Assembly: GCA_035263865.1 (NCBI GenBank)
Contig: DATFQX010000204.1
Coordinates: forward strand, 31,011-95,010
Direction: 5' to 3'
Source of the DNA: VAZQ01 sp035263865
GTDB lineage: Bacteria; Pseudomonadota; Alphaproteobacteria; Rhizobiales; Xanthobacteraceae
DNA length: 64,000 nucleotides
Shown here: piece by piece, positions 45,267 to 53,328 of the stretch
Layout: every line of letters begins with the position of its first letter
Numbering within the stretch: the stretch's first letter is position 1
The notes under the pieces: generated by a model
What the model was told of the DNA's origin: nothing
The model's input: the letters and a program-made list of their open reading frames with translations, nothing else
Database searches by the model: none
Translations under genes and position numbers: made by a program

Positions 45267-45689
45267 ATGCTCAGCCAGCGCGACCAGGAGTTGATCGCTG
45301 CCGCCCGCGAGGCGATAAAGCGCGGTTATCGCCACGACTGGCAGGAGGTCGGCGCTGCCCTGCGCACCCGCGACGGACGCATTTATACCGGAGTCAATCT
45401 CGACGCGTATCTCGGCCGCATGGCGGTCTGCGCCGAAGCGGTGGCTCTGGGCCGAGCGGTGACCGACATGGGTGAGACTGGAATCGAGACGATCGTGGCG
45501 GTGCGCCATCCGGACCCCGACGAAGTCGATCAGGCCATCGTCGTAGTGTCGCCCTGCGGGAGTTGCCGCGAGCTGATCTGGGACTATGACCGCAATGCTC
45601 GCGTGATTGTGCCCGGCTCCAATGGCCCCGCCGTCTGCAGCATTGGCGAGTTGCTGCCCAACAAATACAGCCGGGAGCGCACGCTGTGA
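45267..45689 (+). CDS. cytidine deaminase-like enzyme (cytidine/blasticidin-S deaminase family)
   Basis: 140 residues, the size of tetrameric cytidine deaminases. The zinc site is complete: Cys55-Ala-Glu57 (CAEAVALG) and Cys97-x2-Cys100 (SPCGSCREL). The N-terminus AAREAIKRGYRHDWQEVGAALRT and the YTGVNLDAYLGRM substrate region resemble the blasticidin-S/cytidine group. It likely deaminates cytidine/deoxycytidine or a related compound. It lies between ruvA and ruvB, 13 bases and 10 bases from each, so it should be cotranscribed with them. Confidence 0.8.
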   Translation: MLSQRDQELIAAAREAIKRGYRHDWQEVGAALRTRDGRIYTGVNLDAYLGRMAVCAEAVALGRAVTDMGETGIETIVAVRHPDPDEVDQAIVVVSPCGSCRELIWDYDRNARVIVPGSNGPAVCSIGELLPNKYSRERTL

Positions 45690-45699
45690 GGGTACCGCT

Positions 45700-46749
45700 T
45701 TGAACCCGACCTCCCGCCGCCTGGTGACGGCCGACCGCCGCGATGACGATGCCACCGAGGGCTCGCTACGTCCGCAGCGCTTGCGCGAGTTCATCGGGCA
45801 GCAGCAGGCGCGCTCGAACCTGTCGGTATTCATCGAGGCGGCGCGCGTGCGACGCGAGCCGCTTGATCACGTGCTGTTTGTCGGCCCCCCCGGTCTCGGC
45901 AAGACGACGCTCGCCCAAATCGTCGCGCGCGAGCTTGGCGTGAATTTCCGCGCCACGTCGGGGCCGGTGATTGCCAAGGCCGGCGATCTTGCGGCTCTGC
46001 TGACGAATCTCGAAGAACGCGACGTCCTTTTCATCGACGAGATCCATCGGCTCAATCCGGCGGTGGAGGAGATCCTCTATCCGGCGATGGAGGACTTCCA
46101 GCTCGACCTCATCATCGGCGAGGGACCCGCCGCGCGGTCGGTCAAGATCGATCTCGCCAGGTTTACGTTGATCGGTGCGACCACACGCGCCGGTTTGCTG
46201 ACCAATCCTCTGCGCGACCGCTTCGGCATCCCAGTGCGACTCAATTTTTATTCCGAACGCGAGCTCGAAGAGATCGTCGACCGCGGCGCGCGTGTGCTCG
46301 GCATTGGCATGACCGCCGACGGCGCGAACGAGATCGCTCGCCGGGCGCGCGGCACGCCTCGCATCGCCGGCCGGCTGCTGCGCCGGGTACGTGACTTTGC
46401 GCTGGTCGCAGGCGCAACCGCAATCGACCGAGCCACTGCCGACCGTGCACTGGTCGAGCTCGAGGTCGATGCCGCTGGGCTCGATGCCATGGACCGGCGC
46501 TATCTCATCACGATCGCGGAGAACTATGGCGGTGGTCCGGTTGGAGTCGAGACCATAGCGGCGGCGCTGTCGGAACCGCGCGACGCAATCGAGGAAATCA
46601 TAGAGCCGTTCCTGATCCAGCGCGGTTTCCTCCAGCGCACTCCGCGCGGTCGGCTGTTGACGTCGCATGCCTTCCGCCATCTCGGTCTTGCCGAGCCGGC
46701 GCGCGATCCCTCGCAATTCGGCTTGTTCGGCGAGGGAACGGACGATTAG
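45700..46749 (+). CDS. ruvB: Holliday-junction branch-migration ATPase RuvB
   Basis: 349 residues. AAA+ motor: Walker A GPPGLGKTT, Walker B LFIDEIHRL, sensor GATTRAGLLTNPLRDRFG and the winged-helix C-terminus. I chose the TTG at 45700 because the product then begins MNPTSRRLVT as in related proteins and GAGGG lies 7 bases upstream; the GTG at 45724 is the alternative. The frame is open further upstream inside the deaminase gene, but without homology. Confidence 0.93.
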   Translation: MNPTSRRLVTADRRDDDATEGSLRPQRLREFIGQQQARSNLSVFIEAARVRREPLDHVLFVGPPGLGKTTLAQIVARELGVNFRATSGPVIAKAGDLAALLTNLEERDVLFIDEIHRLNPAVEEILYPAMEDFQLDLIIGEGPAARSVKIDLARFTLIGATTRAGLLTNPLRDRFGIPVRLNFYSERELEEIVDRGARVLGIGMTADGANEIARRARGTPRIAGRLLRRVRDFALVAGATAIDRATADRALVELEVDAAGLDAMDRRYLITIAENYGGGPVGVETIAAALSEPRDAIEEIIEPFLIQRGFLQRTPRGRLLTSHAFRHLGLAEPARDPSQFGLFGEGTDD

Positions 46750-46790
46750 ATCGAGAGCGCGGCGGCAACGTGATCTCAAAGGTAACGACC

Positions 46791-47171
46791 ATGCTCAGGA
46801 CAATGGAGGGCGGCTGCCATTGCGGTCGTGTGCGGTTCCGCGTCACCGCCGACCTTACGCGAGTGAGCGATTGCAACTGCTCGATATGCACCAAGAAAGG
46901 AATTCTCCATCTGATCGTGCCGCCTGAATGCTTCGAGCTTCTCAGCGGAAAGGACGATCTGACGACGTACGAGTTCAACACCCGCACCGCAAAGCACACG
47001 TTTTGCAAGCACTGTGGCATTCATCCATTCTACGTACCGCGCTCGGATCCGGACAAAATTGACGTCAATGTGCGTTGTCTCGACGATATAGATCTCACGG
47101 CAATCGCCCCGAAACTATTCGATGGTAAGGATTGGGAGGCGGCGATGCGCAGGCGCGTGCCGTGGCGATGA
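46791..47171 (+). CDS. GFA-family protein (zinc-binding CENP-V fold)
   Basis: 126 residues. Zinc-binding cysteines in GGCHCGRVRF, CNCSICTKKG and FCKHCG place it in the Gfa/CENP-V family, once thought to be glutathione-dependent formaldehyde-activating enzymes. Real substrate unknown. The stop overlaps the ybgC start (ATGA), so it is coupled to the tol operon. Confidence 0.82.
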   Translation: MLRTMEGGCHCGRVRFRVTADLTRVSDCNCSICTKKGILHLIVPPECFELLSGKDDLTTYEFNTRTAKHTFCKHCGIHPFYVPRSDPDKIDVNVRCLDDIDLTAIAPKLFDGKDWEAAMRRRVPWR

Positions 47172-47605
47172 ACGCGCTCGATGGGGAATTGCGGGGTGGT
47201 CGTCATGTCATGTCGGTTCGCGTCTATTACGAGGACACCGATTTTTCCGGCATCGTCTATCACGCCAACTACCTGCGTTTCATGGAGCGAGGCCGCACCA
47301 ACCATCTGCGCCTGCTCGGCGCGCAGCATCGCGCCCTGTTCGAAGAGGCGAACGCGCAGGCGCCGGGCTTTGCCTTCGTCGTCCGCTCGATGCAGATCGA
47401 GTTCCTCAAATCCGCACGCATGGACGACGTCTTGGTGGTGGTGACTGGGCCGCAGGACGTCAGGGGCGCGTCGATCACGCTGGAGCAGCAGATCTTGCGA
47501 AGGGATGAACTTCTCGTCGAGGCGCATGTGCGGGTCGCGTTCGTTTGCGACGGGCGCGCGCGGCCTATTCCAAAGGCGTTGCGTACTGCCATGCGGGCCG
47601 ATTAG
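47168..47605 (+). CDS. ybgC: tol-pal-associated acyl-CoA thioesterase YbgC
   Basis: 145 residues. Hotdog thioesterase with VYYEDTDFSGIVYHANYLRFMERGR; Asp25 is the catalytic residue. Acts on short- or medium-chain acyl-CoA or acyl carrier protein, and is the customary first gene of the tol-pal cluster. ATG at 47168 overlaps the GFA stop; a Met 14 codons later (MSVRVYYED) also fits as start. 211 bases then precede tolQ. Confidence 0.92.
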   Translation: MNALDGELRGGRHVMSVRVYYEDTDFSGIVYHANYLRFMERGRTNHLRLLGAQHRALFEEANAQAPGFAFVVRSMQIEFLKSARMDDVLVVVTGPQDVRGASITLEQQILRRDELLVEAHVRVAFVCDGRARPIPKALRTAMRAD

Positions 47606-47816
47606 GAGGGCCTTGGCCGCTGAGCGGCCGCTACTGCGCCCAGGTGTGCGACAGCTATCTCGACCGCGCCGCGCTTCGCATGGGCTGGCCTTCCCGTCCG
47701 GTAACCGCTCGTTAATGCAATCGGCGCCAGCTAGCTTCGCAATGGCGCATCCTGCGCCCTAGTTTGGTCACCTTTCGCGGGACAGCGAGAGACGTGGACA
47801 GCGCGAAGGAGATGCC

Positions 47817-48497
47817 ATGCCGTCCGCCGCGCCGCTTTCAATCTGGGATCTCTTCCAGAACGCGGATCTGATCGTGAAACTGGTCATGATCGGGCTGCTG
47901 ATCGCGTCGGTAATGGTCTGGGCGATCGCGATCGAGAAGCTCTTGCTTTATTCGCGCACCCGACGCGCGATGGATAGCTTCGAGCAGGCGTTTTGGTCCG
48001 GTCAGTCCCTCGAGGACCTCTACCGGGCGCTCGCCTCGCGTCCGAGCCATTCGATGGCGGCGCTATTCGTGGCGGCCATGCGCGAGTGGAAGCGCAGCGT
48101 CGAGGGCCAGCCGCGCTCTTTTGCCGGCCTGCAAATGCGCATCGAAAAGGTGATGGAGGTCACGATCCAGCGCGAAGTTGCCCGCCTCGAGCGGCATCTC
48201 TTGGTGCTGGCCACGGTCGGCTCGGCCGGCCCCTTTGTCGGCCTGTTCGGAACCGTTTGGGGCATCATGACGAGCTTTCGGGCCATTGCGGGCCAGCAGT
48301 CGACCTCGCTGGCCGTGGTTGCCCCCGGCATCGCCGAGGCCCTGTTTGCGACCGCAATCGGCCTCATCGCTGCCATACCGGCGACCATTTTCTATAACAA
48401 GTTCGTCTCGGACGTGAATAAGCAGGCCCAGCGTCTGCAGGGGTTCGCCGACGAATTCTCCGCGATCTTGTCGCGGCAAATCGACGAACGGGGATAG
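47817..48497 (+). CDS. tolQ: Tol-Pal proton channel TolQ
   Basis: 226 residues. Three helices: about 15-40, 130-160 (LVLATVGSAGPFVGLFGTVWGI) and 165-195. With TolR it forms the proton-driven motor that energises outer-membrane constriction at division. It is 10 bases upstream of tolR. Confidence 0.95.
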   Translation: MPSAAPLSIWDLFQNADLIVKLVMIGLLIASVMVWAIAIEKLLLYSRTRRAMDSFEQAFWSGQSLEDLYRALASRPSHSMAALFVAAMREWKRSVEGQPRSFAGLQMRIEKVMEVTIQREVARLERHLLVLATVGSAGPFVGLFGTVWGIMTSFRAIAGQQSTSLAVVAPGIAEALFATAIGLIAAIPATIFYNKFVSDVNKQAQRLQGFADEFSAILSRQIDERG

Positions 48498-48507
48498 GGG
48501 GACGCAA

Positions 48508-48963
48508 ATGGCGATGAACGGCAGCACTGCCGCGCTCGCCGGCAGGCGGCATCGCCGTCGCCCGGTCATGGCCGAGATCAACGTGACGCCGATGGTCGAC
48601 GTCATGCTGGTTCTGCTCATCATCTTCATGGTCTCGGCCCCGCTCCTGACGGTGGGGGTGCCGCTTGATCTGCCACAGACCCAGGCCAAGACGCTCGACC
48701 AGGACAAAGAGCCGCTGACGGTCTCGGTCAACGCGAACGGGCAGGTCTACCTCCAAAATACCGAAATTGCGGCGGAGGAACTGGTCCCAAAGCTCAAGGC
48801 CATCACTGAGGCCCGCCGGGGGGCGGAGGAGCGCATCTTCGTGCGCGGCGACCGGCAGATCGACTACGGCACCGTGATGAAGGTGATGGGACGAATATCG
48901 GCCGCCGGCTTCCGCCGCGTGGCCCTGGTGACTGAGAGCGAGCAGCAGGCCTCTGCGCGTTGA
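48508..48963 (+). CDS. tolR: Tol-Pal motor subunit TolR
   Basis: 151 residues. One N-terminal helix with the proton-carrying Asp31 in INVTPMVDVMLVLLII, then the periplasmic ExbD/TolR domain. The rotor partner of TolQ in the inner membrane. The N-terminal HRRRP is basic and cytoplasmic. Confidence 0.95.
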   Translation: MAMNGSTAALAGRRHRRRPVMAEINVTPMVDVMLVLLIIFMVSAPLLTVGVPLDLPQTQAKTLDQDKEPLTVSVNANGQVYLQNTEIAAEELVPKLKAITEARRGAEERIFVRGDRQIDYGTVMKVMGRISAAGFRRVALVTESEQQASAR

Positions 48964-48980
48964 TGCGTGACTAGAGGGTA

Positions 48981-49862
48981 ATGAGGACGGCCTACACCAT
49001 ATCGGCGATCGGGCATGCCGCGGTATTGCTGTGGAGCGTGTGGTCGCTTGCCGCAAAGCCGCTCCCGGTCTCGAACGAGGGTCTGCCGATCGATCTGGTG
49101 ACCGCGTCCGAGTTCTCCAAAATTACCGCCGGCACGCAGAGCGCGCCGAAAGCCGACACGGCAAAACCCCTGGTCGAAAAGGTCGCAGAAGCAAAGCCGG
49201 TCGAGGACCCCACCGCAAAAGTGGTGGAAAAGAAGGAAGTAAAAGCCGCACGCGAACCGCCGCCGGCCCCTGAATCCAAGCCCGCCGAACCGGAATCGGA
49301 GAAAAAGCAAGCCGAGGCGCCGCCTGATCCGATCGCGGACGCGCTAGCGAAGGACGAGGCCAAGAAGCCCGAGCCAAGGAAGTCCGACGCCAAGCCGCCA
49401 ACCCCGCCCAAGAAGCCTGCCCCACCGGCGCCCAAGTTCGATCCCAAGCAGGTGGCGGCGCTGCTCGACAAGCGAGACTCGACGCGGCTCGCAGCCGCCG
49501 GCGAGACCCTCAACAACGCTCCTTCGCTCGGCTTGTCGAATGGCGCCGCGGCGCAGCTGTCGCTGAGCGAGCTTGAAGCCTTACGCGCGCGCCTCGCGCG
49601 GTTGTGGACGGTCCCCGCCAGCGCAAAGGATCCGCAGGAGCTGGTCGTGCTGATCAGAATCAAGCTCAAGCCCGACGGGACGCTGGCCGCTCCGCCAATT
49701 GTGCTGACAAGTGGAAAGAGCCCACTCTTCATGGCTGCCCGGGACAGCGCCATTCGCGCGCTGTTTCGAGGACAACCCTACGACATGCTTAAGCCCGAGC
49801 ATTACGAGCAATGGAAAGACGTCGAGATCACGTTCGACCCCCGCGACATGATCCGCGGCTAG
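48981..49862 (+). CDS. tolA: TolA-like envelope-spanning protein
   Basis: 293 residues. An N-terminal helix (about 4-25) anchors it to the inner membrane. A Lys/Pro/Glu/Ala-rich low-complexity region (60-170) spans the periplasm, and the C-terminal domain (LARLWTVPASAKDPQELVVLIRIKLKPDG) is the TolA/TonB-C type that contacts TolB and Pal. It is 17 bases after tolR. It is shorter than E. coli TolA, as is usual in alphaproteobacteria. Confidence 0.9.
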   Translation: MRTAYTISAIGHAAVLLWSVWSLAAKPLPVSNEGLPIDLVTASEFSKITAGTQSAPKADTAKPLVEKVAEAKPVEDPTAKVVEKKEVKAAREPPPAPESKPAEPESEKKQAEAPPDPIADALAKDEAKKPEPRKSDAKPPTPPKKPAPPAPKFDPKQVAALLDKRDSTRLAAAGETLNNAPSLGLSNGAAAQLSLSELEALRARLARLWTVPASAKDPQELVVLIRIKLKPDGTLAAPPIVLTSGKSPLFMAARDSAIRALFRGQPYDMLKPEHYEQWKDVEITFDPRDMIRG

Positions 49863-49924
49863 CGGTCACCGCCGGTGCCCAAGCCGGCCGCCCGGACGTA
49901 GGCGCCGCCTCGGCGATAAGCTCT

Positions 49925-51241
49925 ATGAGCCGTCGCCGGCTCATCATGTTGGGGGGAGCGGCGGGAGCGTTGGCAACGCTTTCGCCTCGGCCGGCAGCGG
50001 CAGTGCTGAAGCTCGATGTCACCCAAGGCAACGTCCAACCGGTGCCGATTGCAATCCCGGATTTCGTCGCGGTCGGGCTGCCGGACCCCGCGGGTGGGCG
50101 CAATGTGAGCCAGATTATCGCCTCGAACCTGCGCCGCTCCGGTTTGTTCGCTCCGATCGACCAGGCCGCCTATATCGAGAAAATTGTCACCATCGACGCC
50201 CTGCCGCGGTTTGGCGATTGGCGGCAGATCAATGCGCAGGCGCTGGTGACCGGCCGGATCACGCAATCAGATGGGCGCCTGAAGGCCGAGTTCAGGTTGT
50301 GGGACGTGTTCGCCGGGCAGCAGCTGCGCGGCGAGCAATACAACACCACGGCGGACAATTGGCGGCGCATTGCACACATCATTTCCGATGCGATCTACGA
50401 GCGCATTACCGGCGACAAGGGCTATTTTGACACGCGAATTGTCTTCGTCGACGAATCCGGTCCCAAGGAACGGCGAATAAAGCGGCTCGCATTGATGGAT
50501 CAGGATGGCGCAAATGTTCGCTATCTTACCCGCGGAGACGACCTGGTACTCACGCCGCGGTTCTCCTCGTCAGCCGACACGATCACTTATATGTCCTACC
50601 GGGAAGGCGATCCCAAGGTCTATCTCATGAATATCGAGACCGGGCAGCGCGAGATCGTCAGCAACTTTCCTGGCATGACATTCAGTCCGCGTTTCTCGCC
50701 GGATGGTCAGCGCGTGATCTTCAGTCTCCAGCGCGGCGGAAGTTCCAACCTGTTCGTGATGGACCTGCGCTCGAAAGCGACAACGCGGTTGACCGATACG
50801 CAGGTCATCGACACCGCCCCGTCCTATTCTCCGGACGGGACGCGAATCAGCTTCGAATCCGATCGCGGCGGCAAGCAACAGATCTATGTCATGGCGGCGA
50901 CGGGCGGGGAGGCCCAACGCATCAGCTTCGGCGAAGGCGCCTATTCGACGCCGGTGTGGTCGCCACGCGGCGACTATATCGCTTTCACCAAGCAGACCGA
51001 GAGCAAGTTCGCGATCGGCATCATGCGGACGGACGGCTCAGGCGAGCGGATTCTAACCGAGGGGTACCACAATGAAGGGCCGACCTGGGCGCCGAACGGT
51101 CGCGTGATCATGTTCTTCCGTGATCCGGGCGGCAACGCCGGGCCAGCGCTGTACACCGTGGACGTGACCGGCCGTAACGAACAGATACTGAAGACGCCGA
51201 GCTACGCGTCCGATCCTGCGTGGTCGCCGCTTTTGCAGTGA
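49925..51241 (+). CDS. tolB: Tol-Pal periplasmic beta-propeller TolB
   Basis: 438 residues. An N-terminal D1 domain is followed by about six PD40 propeller blades (RFSPDGQRVIFS, SYSPDGTRISFESDRGG, VWSPRGDYIAFTKQ, TWAPNGRVIMFFRD). The signal MSRRRLIMLGGAAGALATL carries a double arginine and may use the Tat route. I chose ATG 49925; the frame is open upstream inside tolA. 218 bases separate it from pal. Confidence 0.93.
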   Translation: MSRRRLIMLGGAAGALATLSPRPAAAVLKLDVTQGNVQPVPIAIPDFVAVGLPDPAGGRNVSQIIASNLRRSGLFAPIDQAAYIEKIVTIDALPRFGDWRQINAQALVTGRITQSDGRLKAEFRLWDVFAGQQLRGEQYNTTADNWRRIAHIISDAIYERITGDKGYFDTRIVFVDESGPKERRIKRLALMDQDGANVRYLTRGDDLVLTPRFSSSADTITYMSYREGDPKVYLMNIETGQREIVSNFPGMTFSPRFSPDGQRVIFSLQRGGSSNLFVMDLRSKATTRLTDTQVIDTAPSYSPDGTRISFESDRGGKQQIYVMAATGGEAQRISFGEGAYSTPVWSPRGDYIAFTKQTESKFAIGIMRTDGSGERILTEGYHNEGPTWAPNGRVIMFFRDPGGNAGPALYTVDVTGRNEQILKTPSYASDPAWSPLLQ

Positions 51242-51459
51242 GGCGTTGATTGGGGGCGCCGCGCCGAAATGGAACTCACGGGGCCTACAAGGCGCCGCAT
51301 TCACCCGCCATTAACCACGGGTAGGGGATTTCCGCTTTTTCCGTGCGGTTGAGCGATCCGGGCAACACCCGATCAAGGTCAGTAAGAACCTTCGCTTAAC
51401 CACGCACCTGCTAGACCTGCGGCATGGTGCGGTAACGACGCAACGATGGAGGCAGCGGA

Positions 51460-51951
51460 ATGGCGAATATCGTTGTGCGTGTCGTCCGTGCGGCAAAGCT
51501 CGCTGGATTCCTGGCGTTGGCGCTCGCCGCGTCTGCTTGCGCGAATAGACCGAACGATCCTCAAGCCGGTGCGGGCTATGCGGCTCCTGGCAGCCAGCAG
51601 GATTTTGTGGTCAACGTCGGCGATCGGGTCTTTTTCGAATCAGATTCTTCCGAACTCACGTCGCAATCCATCGCCACGCTGGAGAAGCAGGCGCAATGGC
51701 TGCAGATCTATAACCAATACACCTTCACGGTTGAAGGCCATGCCGACGAGCGCGGCACGCGTGAATACAATATAGCGCTCGGGGCGCGCCGTGCGCAGAC
51801 GGTGCGGGACTACCTCGCTTCGCGCGGAGTTCACCCGCAACGAATGCGCACTATCTCCTACGGCAAAGAACGTCCGGTCGCCGTGTGCAATGATATTTCC
51901 TGCTGGTCGCAGAACCGCCGTGCGGTCACCGTACTCAACACCAGCTCCTGA
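51460..51951 (+). CDS. pal: peptidoglycan-associated lipoprotein Pal
   Basis: 163 residues. Signal peptide with lipobox ASAC (Cys27), a short Gly/Pro linker, then an OmpA-type peptidoglycan-binding domain (FTVEGHADERGTREYNIALGARRAQTVRDYL, ISYGKERPV, NRRAVTVL). Binds peptidoglycan and TolB at division sites. GGAGG lies upstream of the ATG. A terminator follows 28 bases after the stop. Confidence 0.96.
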   Translation: MANIVVRVVRAAKLAGFLALALAASACANRPNDPQAGAGYAAPGSQQDFVVNVGDRVFFESDSSELTSQSIATLEKQAQWLQIYNQYTFTVEGHADERGTREYNIALGARRAQTVRDYLASRGVHPQRMRTISYGKERPVAVCNDISCWSQNRRAVTVLNTSS

Positions 51952-51979
51952 GCAAGAGAGATACGGGGGAAGGGGACAG

Positions 51980-52008
51980 CCGGCGCCTTCGGGCGCCGGT
52001 TGTGTTTT
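51980..52008 (+). terminator. probable terminator after pal
   Basis: Perfect 8-base stem CCGGCGCC with GGCGCCGG around a TTCG tetraloop, then a T-rich stretch (TTGTGTTTT). The T run is broken by G, so it may act as an attenuator before the downstream genes. Confidence 0.65.
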
Positions 52009-52065
52009 CGAGACTTCCACTTTCGAATCTAGAATCGTAACTTCGAGTTTCGTGAGGGTCGTGCA

Positions 52066-52215
52066 ATGATCCGTGGACCGACGACTGCCGCTTGCCTCGC
52101 AGCAAGCGCGCTCGCGATGGTGCTTGCCGCCTGTGGGCAGGAAAATACGTGGCATCGGCTGAGTAACCCCCTTCGCAGGACATCCCCTCCGGGCAGGAAT
52201 TGTGGATTTTGTTAA
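52066..52215 (+). CDS. small putative lipoprotein between pal and cpoB
   Basis: 49 codons with GAGGG 7 bases before the ATG. Residues 1-23 form a lipoprotein signal ending LAAC (Cys23), and the short tail (GQENTWHRLSNP and on, with a Pro/Arg-rich end and two more Cys) would be mature lipoprotein. No family recognised. It is either a genuine micro-lipoprotein of the envelope-division cluster or the 5' end of a decayed gene. The bases to cpoB show nothing else. Confidence 0.4.
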   Translation: MIRGPTTAACLAASALAMVLAACGQENTWHRLSNPLRRTSPPGRNCGFC

Positions 52216-52284
52216 CTGCCCGCAGTCACAATTTGGACGCAGGGATTCGTATCCTGTCTGCAGGGCTCCAACACCGCAAAAGCC

Positions 52285-53328
52285 ATGACCCGCTTCACGT
52301 TCCGTGTGACGTCGGCCTTTGCGCTCGTCCTGATGGCGCTGATCGCGGTATCCTCTCTCGTGTGCGAAGCTCGGGCCCAGGAGAGCGAGCGTCCGTTTGG
52401 ATTGTTCGGCCTTTTCAACGGAAGCGAGCGCCTGGGCGGCGATCGCGGCGCGCCGCCCGCAGGAGCGGATCGCATGGCGGAAATGTCGGGTCCCGATCTC
52501 GTGCTGCGTCTTGAGCGCCTCGAAACCCAGATCCGGCAGCTGACCGGAACAATCGAGCAGTTGCAATTTCGCAACCAGCAACTCGAGGGCCAAATCCGCC
52601 GCATGCAGGAGGAGGCCGCACCACGGACGGGCGCGCAAGTCCGACCCCAGAGTCCGTCCCCGGCATCCGCCGCAAGCCCTGGCCGGCGTGGCGACGCCTT
52701 CGATCCCGTGCAGAATCCGAATGCACCCGGTGCGCCACACACGCTCGGCTCGCTCGGCGCTCCCGCGGGCGCGCCGAGCATCAACGGCGAGACGGGCGAG
52801 CAGCCGTTCGGTGTTCCCGGCGCACGCGGGGGTGGCGCGCCGTTCGATCTTGCGACCGCAGGCCCGCCCGCCGGTGGCGTGCCGCCGCAGTCGGCACGCA
52901 ACGCGGCCGCTGCCGGCGGTGTGCTTGCCACGCTCCCGCCCTCCCAGACCCCACGCGATGAGTATGATCTCGCCTATGGCTATGTGCTGCGCAAGGACTA
53001 TGCCCTCGCCGAAGAGACCTTACGCAGTTTTTTGAGCAAGTACCCCGATGATCGGCTCGTCGGCGACGCCACATATTGGCTTGGCGAAAGCATGTTCCAG
53101 CGGCAGCGCTTTCGCGACGCCGCCGAGGCGTTCCTCAAGGTCTCCACCAAATACGAATCCAGCGCCAAAGCGCCCGATGCGCTGCTGCGACTCGGGCAGT
53201 CCCTCGCTGCGCTTGGCGAGAAGGAGGCGGCCTGCGCGTCGCTCGGCGAAGTTCTGCACAAATTTCCGCGCGCGTCAGCAGGGGTGAAGCAGGGGGTCGG
53301 ACGAGAACAGAAGCGTGCCCGTTGCTGA
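52285..53328 (+). CDS. cpoB: Tol-Pal cell-division coordinator CpoB (YbgF)
   Basis: 347 residues. Signal peptide (about 1-32, ending EARAQ), a trimerising coiled coil (LVLRLERLETQIRQLTGTIE, 70-115), a Pro/Gly/Ala-rich linker, and a C-terminal TPR domain (DEYDLAYGYVLRKDYALAEETLRSFL, then DATYWLGESMFQRQRF). In E. coli it links Tol energy to PBP1B. It ends 14 bases inside tilS. Confidence 0.9.
   Translation: MTRFTFRVTSAFALVLMALIAVSSLVCEARAQESERPFGLFGLFNGSERLGGDRGAPPAGADRMAEMSGPDLVLRLERLETQIRQLTGTIEQLQFRNQQLEGQIRRMQEEAAPRTGAQVRPQSPSPASAASPGRRGDAFDPVQNPNAPGAPHTLGSLGAPAGAPSINGETGEQPFGVPGARGGGAPFDLATAGPPAGGVPPQSARNAAAAGGVLATLPPSQTPRDEYDLAYGYVLRKDYALAEETLRSFLSKYPDDRLVGDATYWLGESMFQRQRFRDAAEAFLKVSTKYESSAKAPDALLRLGQSLAALGEKEAACASLGEVLHKFPRASAGVKQGVGREQKRARC

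Noticed and set aside
49201..49440. Repeat-like or CRISPR-like stretch
   Set aside because: It is the Lys/Pro/Glu/Ala low-complexity region of tolA, not spaced identical repeats.
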